Assembly (NCBI GenBank): GCA_910588975.1
Contig: CAJUSE010000009.1
Location: forward strand, 1 to 64,000
Direction of reading: 5' to 3'
DNA length: 64,000 nt
Source of the DNA: an uncultured Oscillospiraceae bacterium
GTDB lineage: Bacteria > Bacillota > Clostridia > Oscillospirales > Oscillospiraceae
The position numbers and the translations under genes were made by a program. How positions within the stretch are numbered: the first letter of the stretch is position 1; each line of letters starts with the position of its first letter. Below are positions 8,350-17,193 of this stretch, one piece after another. Under the pieces are notes generated by a model. That model was given only the letters and a program-made list of their open reading frames with translations, ran no database searches and was not told where the DNA came from.

Positions 8350-10803
8350 TTAGGGCACCACGATCATGCGGATCTTGCCGCCCTGGTCGGCGGGCCGGTC
8401 ATAGTAGAGATCCAGCTCGTCGGCGTAAGCCCGGGCGGCCTCCATGCCCTCCTCACCGGGGGCAAACCAGGTCTTGGTGGTCTTGTTGTAGCACTGGACA
8501 TCCTTGGACACAGGCCACTCCACGCCGGCCACGGTGACCGTCATGGCCTCGCTGTCAAAGGCGGAGCGGGAGACAGACTTGATGGGGGTCAGGGTGACGG
8601 TGGCGGCCACACGGTCCTTGGAGGTGTAGGCAATGCCGCCCATGGCCCCATTTTTAATGCTGCCGGTGAAGGGAGCTGCCTTGGTAGTGGTTTCTTCTCC
8701 GTCAGCGGTCCCCTGCTTGACGCAGAGGGTGGGGCTGCTGGAGGTTTCATAATGGTCTATAACGAGATTGCCGGTCACAGGATCCCGCACTTCCTGCTCG
8801 ATCATGATGGGATCGCCATTCTTATCAAAGGCGGGATCGCCATTCTCATCCTTGGCCTGTACCTTTTCTGTTTTGTATACGGGCGTTTGAGAAGCGGGCG
8901 TGTAGGAGAAAATGCCATACTGGTAGGCATCCCCGGTGACGTCGTCCAGGACCAGGTATTTCACCCGGCCGGCGTAGTCGTAGCTGACGAAGCTGATCTT
9001 GCTGCGGGAGACGGTGGCGGGGAGCTGGTCGTAATCCACCTCCACCATCTTGCCGTCCCGGACCCGGTCATAGACCACAATGCCCTCGGCAACAGAGCGG
9101 TCACCCACGGTGCCTTTGGCGGTGTCCAGGTTGCCCTTGGCGTCCGAGCCGGTGACGGGGGTGAGGGTCAGCTTGCCAATGCCGCCGCTGGTGACGGTGA
9201 CCAGCTGGTTGTCGCACCGGGCCTTGGAGCTTGCCGACACAGTACCCGACACCTTCATGCCGTTCTGGAGCAGCTCCACGGTGGCGCTTGTACCTGCATC
9301 GTCATAGGAGGCGATGCCCACAGTGGTGCTCTTGACGGTGGAGGCGCTGACAGCCCCGGCCACGCTCTTGCCGTCGCCGGTGAGCAGCAGGGTGATCCGG
9401 TCGCCCACCTTGAAGGAGGCCAGATCCTCCCGGGCAGTGGGCAGCACGTTGAACTCAATGCCCATGAGCTTGATGGTGATGGGGGCGGCGGGGGAGGGGG
9501 AGACGCTCTCGTATACGCCGGTGAGCTTCAGATCGGAGACCTGAATGACCCGGGTGCCGGCGTCATAGGTGGCCACATCGTACTGCCGGATGTCGGCGGC
9601 GGTGGCCAGCACCCCGTTTTTGAACATGGTGTAGCTGCCGCCGGAGGCCATGGAGGCGAAGGGGTTGACCCCGCTCTTGGGGGCAGTCCGGGCCACCATG
9701 GTGGTGGTGTCGGCAGTGGCCTCGCCGGGGAAGTAGAGGTAGCTCAGCTTGCCGTTGGCCCCATAGTGGAAGGTGAGGGCGGTGGAGCCCTTGATGTCCT
9801 TGTAGACATCCTTCCAGACGGTGGCCTTGCCCTCCTTGTAGACCAGGGTATCGGGCTCCACGGTGATCTTCTCGCCGCCGGAGGCCATGAGGTAGGTGGC
9901 CTGGGCGCTGGTGAGGTTGACCACCTTGTCGGTGACACCCTCCTTCACCTGGAAGGCCAGCAGCTTGCCGTCGGAGTCCAGAATGACCTTGCCCTCCTTG
10001 CCCTCCAGGGCGGGGTCAAAGATGCGGTCGGTCTTATAGGTGCCCTTGGTGGTCTTGACAGCCCCCTCGGTGCCGTCGTCGGCCACAACGTCGGTGGAGA
10101 GGATGACGCCCCCCTCCTCGCTCTTGCCCCCCTGCTTCTCCAGATAGGTCTGCTCAGAGCCCTTGGTCTTGGAGAAATAGAGGTTGTAGAAGAGGATGGC
10201 GGCCTGGCCCCGGTTGATGGTGTCGGTGCCGGAGAGGGTCAGTCCCTCGGTGAGGCCCACCTGGGCCCCGGTGGAGAGGTAGCCGTCGTACCAGGCTCCC
10301 CCCGAGGACACGTCGGCGGTGCTGTAACCCAGCACCCGGCAGAGGATGGTCACCGCCTCGCCATAGGTGATGGGCCGGTTGGGCTGGAAGGTGCCGTCGC
10401 CCACGCCGGAGACCAGGGGGGTGCCCCCCTTATCGGCCTCGCCCCCCAGGGTGATGGCCGAGGCCAGGTTGATATAGCCCCGGGCCCAGTGGGTGGGCCC
10501 CACGTCCAGATAGATGGTCCGGCCCCGCTGGGCGCTCTCCTCGTCGGAGCGGTCCAGGGCCACCACGGCCATCTTGCAGAACTCGGCCCGGCTCAGGGTG
10601 CCGGTGGGGTTATAGATGCCCCCGGGGACTCCGTTGACAACATCCAGAAGGCGGAGGAACTCGGCGGCTTCGGCCACCTGGGGATCGGTGAGGTCCCGGA
10701 AGGCGGACAGCTGCGCCGCCGAGGCGGCGGGGGCGGAGATCACCGTCATGCCGGCGAGCATGGCGGCGGCCAGAGCGGCGGAGAGGAAACGTCTAAAGCG
10801 CAT
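8350..10803 (-). CDS. S-layer homology (SLH) domain surface protein
   Basis: The 817-residue exported protein has a signal peptide (about residues 1-31, ending PAASAAQ). Three SLH-type repeats follow: FRDLTD...LSRAEFCKM (about 35-90), YLDVGPTHWARGYI (about 98-160) and a weaker one at about 165-210. SLH modules bind pyruvylated secondary cell-wall polymer and anchor proteins in the S-layer. The rest, about 600 residues, is Thr/Val/Gly-rich and looks like repeated beta domains with no catalytic motif I can see. The ATG at 10803 follows AAAGGA by ten bases. It is the last gene of the exporter operon, 63 bases after the permease, with no terminator between. Confidence 0.88.
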   Translation of the reverse strand: MRFRRFLSAALAAAMLAGMTVISAPAASAAQLSAFRDLTDPQVAEAAEFLRLLDVVNGVPGGIYNPTGTLSRAEFCKMAVVALDRSDEESAQRGRTIYLDVGPTHWARGYINLASAITLGGEADKGGTPLVSGVGDGTFQPNRPITYGEAVTILCRVLGYSTADVSSGGAWYDGYLSTGAQVGLTEGLTLSGTDTINRGQAAILFYNLYFSKTKGSEQTYLEKQGGKSEEGGVILSTDVVADDGTEGAVKTTKGTYKTDRIFDPALEGKEGKVILDSDGKLLAFQVKEGVTDKVVNLTSAQATYLMASGGEKITVEPDTLVYKEGKATVWKDVYKDIKGSTALTFHYGANGKLSYLYFPGEATADTTTMVARTAPKSGVNPFASMASGGSYTMFKNGVLATAADIRQYDVATYDAGTRVIQVSDLKLTGVYESVSPSPAAPITIKLMGIEFNVLPTAREDLASFKVGDRITLLLTGDGKSVAGAVSASTVKSTTVGIASYDDAGTSATVELLQNGMKVSGTVSASSKARCDNQLVTVTSGGIGKLTLTPVTGSDAKGNLDTAKGTVGDRSVAEGIVVYDRVRDGKMVEVDYDQLPATVSRSKISFVSYDYAGRVKYLVLDDVTGDAYQYGIFSYTPASQTPVYKTEKVQAKDENGDPAFDKNGDPIMIEQEVRDPVTGNLVIDHYETSSSPTLCVKQGTADGEETTTKAAPFTGSIKNGAMGGIAYTSKDRVAATVTLTPIKSVSRSAFDSEAMTVTVAGVEWPVSKDVQCYNKTTKTWFAPGEEGMEAARAYADELDLYYDRPADQGGKIRMIVVP

Positions 10804-10866
10804 AATATACACATCCTTTGGTAGTGAAGAATGGACAGAGACAAAATGGTGTGGGTCTTGGGGCGA

Positions 10867-12093
10867 TCAGTCTGCCCGCAGGGCTTCCACCGGCTGAAGG
10901 CCGCTGGCCTTGACGGCGGGGTAGAGGCCGAAGATGACGCCCATGGCCAGGGAGAACAGGAAGGAGCCCACGGTCACCGGGATACTGGGCCAGGACACAA
11001 ACCCCAGCACCAGCTGGCACACGATGGCCGTGCCCAGATAGCCGATGGCGATACCGATAACGCCGCCCATACCGCAGATGAGGCAGGCCTCGATGAGGAA
11101 CTGGGCGATGATGCTCTTGCGCTCGGCGCCGATGGCCTTGCGGATGCCGATCTCCCGGGTCCGCTCGGTGACGGTGACCAGCATGATGTTCATAATGCCG
11201 ATACCACCCACCAGCAGGGAGATGGCGGCGATGCCGCCCAGGAAGAGCTGCTGCATCCGGTCCTGCTCCTGGGACTGGTCCTTCCACTCGTTGTTGCTCT
11301 GAACACTGAAGTAGCCGTTGCGGTCGTTGCCCATGAGACCCTCCAGGTAGCCCTGGAGGAGGGTGACGGCGGCGGTGGCCGAGGTGTTGTCCTTGGCCAC
11401 GGCGATATAGTTGCCCGTGTCCACACTGTCGTTGAAAATACGGCTCAGGGTGTAGGGCAGGAGCACCACCCGGTCCTTGCCCGAGGGGTCGGTCTCGCTG
11501 GTGGGCTCATAGACACCGATGACGGTGAAAATGTTGCCGTTGATGGTGATGGACTGGCCCACCGGGTCGGCGTAGTCAAAGATGGTCTTGGCCGCCTTGG
11601 AGCCCAGCACGCAGACCTGGTTGAGGTTTTCAATGTCGATGTAGGACAGGTCCCGGCCCTTGGCCAGGGTGTAGCCCATACACTGGGTGTAGGACTGGTT
11701 GCCCAGATAGAGGTTGGGCCGGTCCTCCCAGCTGGTGTTGGACCGGGTGAGGGTCTTACCCCCGAACTTGATGGTGGTGTCACCATAAATTTGGTCGTTG
11801 GGGGTGATGCCCACCAGATAGTCGTCCAGCCTGGCGCAGTAAGCGTAGAGCTTTTCAGCCACCGCCGGGTCGTTGCCGTAGCCGGGCAGCCACTTCTGGA
11901 CATAGACATTGATGGAGTTGTCCACCATGGAGGCGTAATAGTCCTTCATCCACTGGTTTTGCCCCTGGGCGAAGGAGACCAGAATGATAACGGCGGTGAG
12001 GCCGATGATGACGCCCAGCATGGTCAGGGCCGAGCGGCCCTTCTTGGCGGCGATGGACTTATAGGCGATCTTGAATGCCTGTTTGAGGTTCAC
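10867..12093 (-). CDS. MacB-type ABC transporter permease (FtsX domain)
   Basis: The 408-residue permease subunit has one transmembrane helix near residues 20-42, an extracytoplasmic MacB periplasmic-core-like domain (about 45-270) and three C-terminal helices of the FtsX type, including the family signature VTERTREIGIRKAIGA. It works with the ATPase and the membrane-fusion-like adaptor encoded upstream to move a substrate, often a peptide, lipoprotein or antimicrobial, away from the membrane. Its start overlaps the ATPase stop by four bases (ATGA), implying translational coupling. In a Gram-positive cell the adaptor would act in the wall space rather than bridge to an outer membrane. The substrate is unknown. 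Confidence 0.92.
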   Translation of the reverse strand: MNLKQAFKIAYKSIAAKKGRSALTMLGVIIGLTAVIILVSFAQGQNQWMKDYYASMVDNSINVYVQKWLPGYGNDPAVAEKLYAYCARLDDYLVGITPNDQIYGDTTIKFGGKTLTRSNTSWEDRPNLYLGNQSYTQCMGYTLAKGRDLSYIDIENLNQVCVLGSKAAKTIFDYADPVGQSITINGNIFTVIGVYEPTSETDPSGKDRVVLLPYTLSRIFNDSVDTGNYIAVAKDNTSATAAVTLLQGYLEGLMGNDRNGYFSVQSNNEWKDQSQEQDRMQQLFLGGIAAISLLVGGIGIMNIMLVTVTERTREIGIRKAIGAERKSIIAQFLIEACLICGMGGVIGIAIGYLGTAIVCQLVLGFVSWPSIPVTVGSFLFSLAMGVIFGLYPAVKASGLQPVEALRAD

Positions 12094-12788
12094 AGTCCCG
12101 CCCCCTCTCTGGTGCCGTCGTAGATGATGTGGCCGTCGGAGATGCGGATGACCCGCTCTGCAGTGGCGGCGATGGAGTTATCGTGGGTGATGAGGATAAC
12201 GGTGGTCCCGGTCTCCTGATGCAGGTCGTGGAGGATCTCCAGCACGTGCCGGCCGGTCTTGGAGTCCAGGGCGCCGGTGGGCTCATCGGCCATGATGATG
12301 GGGGGCCGGGTGGCGATGGCCCGGGCGATGGCCACCCGCTGCTGCTGGCCGCCCGACATCTCGGCGGGCTTGTGGTCGGAGCGGTCGAACATGGCCACCT
12401 TCTGGAGGGCATCCTCCACCTGGATCTCCCGCTTGTCAATGCCAAGTCCTTGGTAGATGAGGGGAAGCTCCACATTCTCCCAGGCGGAGAGGGCGGGGAT
12501 CAGGTTGTAGCCCTGAAAGATAAAGCCGATCTGCTTGTTTCGCATATGGGCCTGCTGCTTGTCGGTGAGGGTGGTCACATCCTCCCCGTCCAGGTGGTAT
12601 TCCCCATAGGTGGGGATGTCCAGAAGGCCCAGCACATTCATGAGGGTGGACTTGCCCGAGCCCGAGGCGCCGATGATGGCCACGAACTCCCCCCGGTCGA
12701 TCTGCAGGGAGACCCCATCCAGGGCACGGACCTCGTTTTCTTTGCCCTCGTTGTAGATCTTATAGAGGTTTCTTACATCAATCAGCAT
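12090..12788 (-). CDS. ABC transporter ATP-binding protein (LolD/MacB family)
   Basis: The 232-residue ATPase has Walker A in [11 protein letters not shown], the ABC signature [15 protein letters not shown], Walker B in [12 protein letters not shown] and the switch histidine in ILITHD. These are hallmarks of the MacB/LolD/SalX family that pairs with FtsX-like permeases. GAGGTG precedes the ATG. It lies 12 bases after the adaptor gene and overlaps the permease gene, so the three are made together. Confidence 0.95.
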   Translation of the reverse strand: MLIDVRNLYKIYNEGKENEVRALDGVSLQIDRGEFVAIIGASGSGKSTLMNVLGLLDIPTYGEYHLDGEDVTTLTDKQQAHMRNKQIGFIFQGYNLIPALSAWENVELPLIYQGLGIDKREIQVEDALQKVAMFDRSDHKPAEMSGGQQQRVAIARAIATRPPIIMADEPTGALDSKTGRHVLEILHDLHQETGTTVILITHDNSIAATAERVIRISDGHIIYDGTREGAGL

Positions 12789-12800
12789 GGCGGCACCTCA

Positions 12801-14888
12801 TCAGCCCCAAGCGCTGTTGGTCATGTAGCCGATAAAGACCTCGTCGCCCTCCATCAGGCCGGACTTGATCTCCACATTGCTCTCGTCGTTGAGGCCGGTC
12901 TCCACCAACACGGCGAAGAAGCCCTCGGGCATCTCCCAGGAGGGATCGGGCTCAATGCCACGGCCCTCGGTGTCCTCGCCCTTGACGAAGCAGACGGTGG
13001 CGGTGTCCCCCTTGCCGGCAAAGGCGGAGGGGCCCATGGAGGAGCCGCCCATGATGACCATTCCGCCAACAGGACGGGAGATGGCGATGGCCTCGGGAAT
13101 GGCGTCCTCGGGAATGACCACAGAGCCGTCGTCCAGCGTATCGCCGGCGGGGAGAACGGTGATGCTGTCCTCGGGGAGGACTGCGACGCCGTCCACCTGA
13201 ACGCCGTCCTCGGGGGTGGAGACATCATCGCCCACCTGGCTGTCGTCCACGGGAAGGGAGAGGTCGCCGCCCGCCTGGCTGTCGTCCTGGGGGAGGGTCA
13301 CGGTGTCGTCCACGGGAAGCATCCCGGAGGTGTCGTCCATGCCGCCCATCATATCGCCCTCATTGGACTGGAGGTGGGCCAGGGACACGTTCTTCACGGC
13401 CTGGATGGGCACCACCAGGCAGCCGTCGGACTGGCTGGCGATGAAGGTGTAGTCCACATAGGAGCCGCTCATCAGGTTGCCCTCGGGGTTATCCACCACC
13501 ACGGTGGCGGGGAAGGAGGCCACGCCGTTTTCCGACTTGGCGGTGAGGGCCACGGTCTCCACCGTGCCGTAGTAGTAGTTACCCATCATGTCCTGAATGT
13601 CCACGCCCATGCCCGTGGAGACAAAGCCCACGTTGCGCTCGTCAATGGAGATGTCGATCATCATGGTGGAGGTGTCGGCGATCTGGATCTGGGCGCCGGA
13701 GGAGACCTCCTGGCCGATGGCCAGCCCGCCCAGAGACAGGATGCGGCCGGCGATGGGGGAGACAGCATGGTAGTTGTCCAGCTTCTTCTGGGCCTCCTCC
13801 AGAGCCTCCAGGGCGTCGTCCACGCTCTTCTGCTGCTCCCGGATGGAGGTGCGCTTGGAGGCGATCTTGGCCTGCTGCTCCTTGTCGCCCAGCTTGACCA
13901 GGGACTGGCCGGCCTCCACGGCGGCGTAGTTCATCAAATTCACGTACTCCACAGGGCCGGCCACCTTGGCGGTGAGCTCGGTGGTCTCGAAGTACTCCAG
14001 GGTGCCGTTCTCGTAGGGGTAGACGGGGCTGCCGTCCACGCCGGTGAGGGTGGCCGAGGCGGTGACCCCCTCGGTGAGGGTGCCCGGGTTGTCCATGACA
14101 AAGACCACCTCGAAGGTGACGCTGCCCTCGGGGACGATGCGCCGGACGTAGTTCACTTGCTCCACGGTGGCGGGGTAGTCGGCCATGGCCGAGGGGACGG
14201 AGACCTTAGCCTGCTGGCCCACCTGGATCTGGCCCTCGTAGGCCCAGCTGTAATAGAGGTGCAGGCGCAGCTTGGTGTCGTTGATGATGGTGGCGATGAC
14301 GGTGCCCTCGCCCAGGTCGTCGCCCACCTTGATGGCGCCTACGCCGGTCTTGACGCCGCTGAGCTTGCCGGCATGGGGGGCGGTGATGTTCAGGTTGGCC
14401 ACGTCCTCGTAGAGCTTTTCCAGCTCACGATTCAAATCGTCCACGGCCTCCTGGGCCTTGAGGACGTTGGTCTGGGCCGACTGGACGGCCTCCTGGGCGG
14501 CAGAGTCGTCCAGGTTGTAGAGCAGCTGGCCCTCTTCCACCGTGTCGCCCTCGTTCACAAAGAGCTCCAGCACGGTATAGCCGGCATCGGGGGTGACCAC
14601 CGCCGAGTTCTTGGCCCGGGCGTTGCCCATGCCGGTGACGGTGGACTGGATGGAGCCACGGAACACCGTCTGGGTCATGGGCTCGCCTATGGTGTCCTCG
14701 TTGTCCTTAAAGACGAACTTTTTCAGCAGGTACCACCCGCCGATGGCGACGGCTGCCACCACCACAAGGGTGATGCAGCGGCGGATGAGCTTGCGCCGCT
14801 TCTGCTTTTGCTCGTGGGTGGCGGGACCCTTCTTGCCGGCGGCCGGGGCGACGGGAGCCTGGACCTCAGGCGTCTGAACTTCTGCCAT
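12801..14888 (-). CDS. MacA/HlyD-like efflux adaptor with acidic low-complexity insert
   Basis: The 695-residue adaptor of the MacAB-type exporter has a cytoplasmic Lys-rich N-terminus, one membrane helix (about residues 35-58), a biotinyl-lipoyl-like half motif near VNEGDTVEEGQLLYNL, a coiled-coil hairpin (QSAQTNVLKAQEAVDDL and the EEAQKKLDN region) and beta-barrel segments. Residues about 512-620 form an unusual insert rich in Pro-x-Asp-Asp units (LPVDD, LPQDD, STPEDG), followed by a Met/Gly-rich stretch, before the C-terminal barrel resumes. The ATG at 14888 follows AGGAGG by eight bases; an upstream in-frame ATG at 14936 lacks such a site. It is first in the operon. Confidence 0.88.
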   Translation of the reverse strand: MAEVQTPEVQAPVAPAAGKKGPATHEQKQKRRKLIRRCITLVVVAAVAIGGWYLLKKFVFKDNEDTIGEPMTQTVFRGSIQSTVTGMGNARAKNSAVVTPDAGYTVLELFVNEGDTVEEGQLLYNLDDSAAQEAVQSAQTNVLKAQEAVDDLNRELEKLYEDVANLNITAPHAGKLSGVKTGVGAIKVGDDLGEGTVIATIINDTKLRLHLYYSWAYEGQIQVGQQAKVSVPSAMADYPATVEQVNYVRRIVPEGSVTFEVVFVMDNPGTLTEGVTASATLTGVDGSPVYPYENGTLEYFETTELTAKVAGPVEYVNLMNYAAVEAGQSLVKLGDKEQQAKIASKRTSIREQQKSVDDALEALEEAQKKLDNYHAVSPIAGRILSLGGLAIGQEVSSGAQIQIADTSTMMIDISIDERNVGFVSTGMGVDIQDMMGNYYYGTVETVALTAKSENGVASFPATVVVDNPEGNLMSGSYVDYTFIASQSDGCLVVPIQAVKNVSLAHLQSNEGDMMGGMDDTSGMLPVDDTVTLPQDDSQAGGDLSLPVDDSQVGDDVSTPEDGVQVDGVAVLPEDSITVLPAGDTLDDGSVVIPEDAIPEAIAISRPVGGMVIMGGSSMGPSAFAGKGDTATVCFVKGEDTEGRGIEPDPSWEMPEGFFAVLVETGLNDESNVEIKSGLMEGDEVFIGYMTNSAWG

Positions 14889-14945
14889 ATGTACTTCCTC
14901 CTGGTCATTGGGATTTCGTGGATTTTTACGGGTCATAGTGGAAAT

Positions 14946-14974
14946 ATTATAGCACCTGTCGGCCTATAAGACAA
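14946..14974 (-). promoter_or_regulatory. Sigma-A promoter of the MacAB-SLH operon
   Basis: Minus-strand TTGTCT (14969-14974), 17-base spacer and TATAAT (14946-14951), about 60 bases before the adaptor start. Confidence 0.75.
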
Positions 14975-15097
14975 AAACAAAATGGTAACAAAAATCTTAA
15001 AACTTTCTGAACCTTTTGCCCCGCCTATGGGCCTCTCCTTCAATAGACGGATCCCAGGGGAAAAAGTTCCCCGCAGGGCCATATTTTTCAAGGAAAA

Positions 15098-15120
15098 GGG
15101 CCGGCAAAATTTGCCGGCCC
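15098..15120 (-). terminator. Terminator at the end of the wal operon
   Basis: An 11-bp perfect stem around a single-base centre lies just after the yycI stop codon, followed by TTTTCC on the minus strand. Confidence 0.75.
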
Positions 15121-15124
15121 TGAT

Positions 15125-15820
15125 TTATCCGATGGTGGTCACGCTGCCAGTGTAGCCGTCCACGGCGAAGTACCGGGGCTGGGCGTCGGTCTCCACGTAC
15201 CAGACCGGGTTGAGGGTGAGTCCTCCCGCCCCGCCTCCCACGGTGTAGCCGAGGTACAGATCCACCACCTGGGAGCAGACGTAGCCCTCCTGGTTCAACG
15301 TCTCCATGAACCGGCTCAGGGCGGTGGCCGCCGAGATGGGGGTGCCCGGATTTTGCGTCTCCCCGCCGGCGGGGAGACGGCGGATCTCGGCGGTGAGGAA
15401 GCCGGTCTCGTCATAGGTGAGGTAGGTGGACCAGCCGTGGACCACAAGGCCGTTCCACAGCGGGGCGTACTCCACCGTGCCCCCGCTGTCCCGGAGGGCC
15501 TTGCCCTCATAGCCCAGCTGGGAGAGCAGCTCCAGCCCGGCCTGGGCCGGGTCAGAGCCGGTGGGGTGGCCGGTGAGGTCTACCAGCTCCTCTGCCGCCC
15601 CCTCCTGGGCCAGGGTGACCCGGCCGGGCATGGCGGCCTGGGGCATCTCCCGGGGCAGGAAGGTGAGCCCCCGCTTTTCCGCCAGGGCCACCGTCTGCTG
15701 CCAGGTCTCCCGCTCCCGCTCCCGGCTTTGCCAGAAGCGCAGGCCCACCATGCTGAGCAGGAACAGGTTGACGATGACCAGAAGCAGGATGATGATGTTT
15801 TTGATCTTGGACCAGCGCAT
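15125..15820 (-). CDS. yycI: YycI-like regulator of WalK
   Basis: The 231-residue protein has a single N-terminal membrane helix (MRWSKIKNIIILLLVIVNLF...) and an extracytoplasmic domain. In Bacillus, YycI with YycH binds the WalK kinase at the membrane and tunes its activity. The C-terminal part (TLNPVWYVETD followed by YFAVDGYTGSVTTIG) looks like the PepSY/YycI fold, where the last strand names the computed value. It is the last gene of the wal operon; sequence similarity alone is modest, but position and topology support the name. GGAGGTG precedes the start. Confidence 0.82.
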   Translation of the reverse strand: MRWSKIKNIIILLLVIVNLFLLSMVGLRFWQSRERERETWQQTVALAEKRGLTFLPREMPQAAMPGRVTLAQEGAAEELVDLTGHPTGSDPAQAGLELLSQLGYEGKALRDSGGTVEYAPLWNGLVVHGWSTYLTYDETGFLTAEIRRLPAGGETQNPGTPISAATALSRFMETLNQEGYVCSQVVDLYLGYTVGGGAGGLTLNPVWYVETDAQPRYFAVDGYTGSVTTIG

Positions 15821-15873
15821 GGCCCACCTCCGCTCTTATCAAACACAGGGGCAAACTTGGCCCCAAAGGCTTT

Positions 15874-17193
15874 TTATTCCACGCACATCCACCCGGCGGT
15901 GAGGGCGCTCCCCCCCAGGTCGTTGTAGCACAGCTTCAGCTTGCCGTTGGCCTGGGGCAGGCTGTGCAGGGCGGCGGCGGCCAGCCGCTCGGTGGCCACC
16001 ACGGCATTGGTCTCGGTGGGGGTGTAGCTGCGCAGGGTGAGGGTGAAGGAGCTGATCTCCCGGGCGGTGGTGACGAACTGGGCCGCCCAGCCCTCCTCGC
16101 CGGTGAGGACGGGGACTCCGTCCAGCCGGGCCTGGAAGGTGATGACCCAGCCCTCCTCGTTGGGCACTGCCCCGGTGAGGACATAGCTTCCCTCCTCCCG
16201 CCAGGGGGCGGAGGAGCGCTCCAGCAGCTCCCAGGCCGCCTGGACGCACTGGGCGAGAGTGGGGCTTTCACTCTGGGAGGAGATGGGGTAGCGGCCCTCG
16301 CCCCCGGCGTGGAAGCTCACCGTCCCGTGGGAGCTGACCCGCAGCCGGTCCCCGCTCTCGTTGATGGCCAGGTCGCCGGCGGTCTGATAGGCCGAGTTGA
16401 CCCCAGACTGGAAGCCCAGAGCCTCCAAAAGCCGCTCCAGTGCGGCGCTGTCCCCCACAAAATCGGGGGAGGAGAGGGCGTAGTTCCGGGGGCTGGGGGC
16501 GGTCATGGACACCAGCACATCCCCGTCCAGGGTGGCGTAGACTCCGTCCTCCCGGACCAGGGTGGAGGCAAAGGCGGCTCCGTTGGGGTTGAACTGCTCC
16601 AGAGTGGTGGCCATGTGGCCCTCGTAGGCCACGGCGGTGGCAGAGCGGCGGTAGAGGTCCCCCTCCCGCCAGCACAGCCACACCCGGCTGCCGTCATAGG
16701 AGAGGAGCAGCCCCTCGGCCCCTCCCTCGGGGGCGCCGGTGCCCACGCCCAGCCAGCCCTCCAGGGCGGAGAGGGGAGGTGTGCCCTGAAAGGCGCAGTA
16801 CACCCCCGGCGACTCCAGCAGGGTCTGCCACTGATAGCGGGAGATGGTCTCGGTCCCGCCGGCAGTGGACAGCCCCTCTCCCAGCAGGGAGGAGAGCTGG
16901 TCAAAGGCCCGGCCCACCAGGGTTTCGTCATAGCTGGCCCCATAGAGGCCCAGGCCGTTGCGCACGGCGATCACATAGGGGATGGCCGCCTCCTCGCTGC
17001 GGGCGGCAGCAGGGAGGCTGGACTGGATGGGCTGGGCGGTGAGCAGCCTGAGCTGGTCGGCCATGGGGGTCTGACTTGTGAGAAAGAGGGCCGAGCAGGT
17101 GAGGAGCAGGATGAGCAGATCCTTACACCACTCCACGGCCCGCTGCCCCGGGGTGGGCCTGGCCACCTCGGGGACGCTTTTACGCCCGGCCAT
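15874..17193 (-). CDS. yycH: YycH-like regulator of WalK
   Basis: This 439-residue membrane-anchored protein has one helix near residues 24-44 (CKDLLILLLTCSALFLTSQ) and a large extracytoplasmic region. It occupies the YycH slot, between walK and yycI, and starts 14 bases inside the walK frame. YycH proteins form a membrane complex with YycI and WalK. Sequence is weakly conserved in this family, so the call rests mainly on gene order, size and topology. Confidence 0.78.
   Translation of the reverse strand: MAGRKSVPEVARPTPGQRAVEWCKDLLILLLTCSALFLTSQTPMADQLRLLTAQPIQSSLPAAARSEEAAIPYVIAVRNGLGLYGASYDETLVGRAFDQLSSLLGEGLSTAGGTETISRYQWQTLLESPGVYCAFQGTPPLSALEGWLGVGTGAPEGGAEGLLLSYDGSRVWLCWREGDLYRRSATAVAYEGHMATTLEQFNPNGAAFASTLVREDGVYATLDGDVLVSMTAPSPRNYALSSPDFVGDSAALERLLEALGFQSGVNSAYQTAGDLAINESGDRLRVSSHGTVSFHAGGEGRYPISSQSESPTLAQCVQAAWELLERSSAPWREEGSYVLTGAVPNEEGWVITFQARLDGVPVLTGEEGWAAQFVTTAREISSFTLTLRSYTPTETNAVVATERLAAAALHSLPQANGKLKLCYNDLGGSALTAGWMCVE

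Noticed and set aside
10831..14969. Long plus-strand frames opposite the exporter operon
   Set aside because: They mirror the permease and adaptor genes and show His/Gly/Asp-rich shadow composition without motifs.
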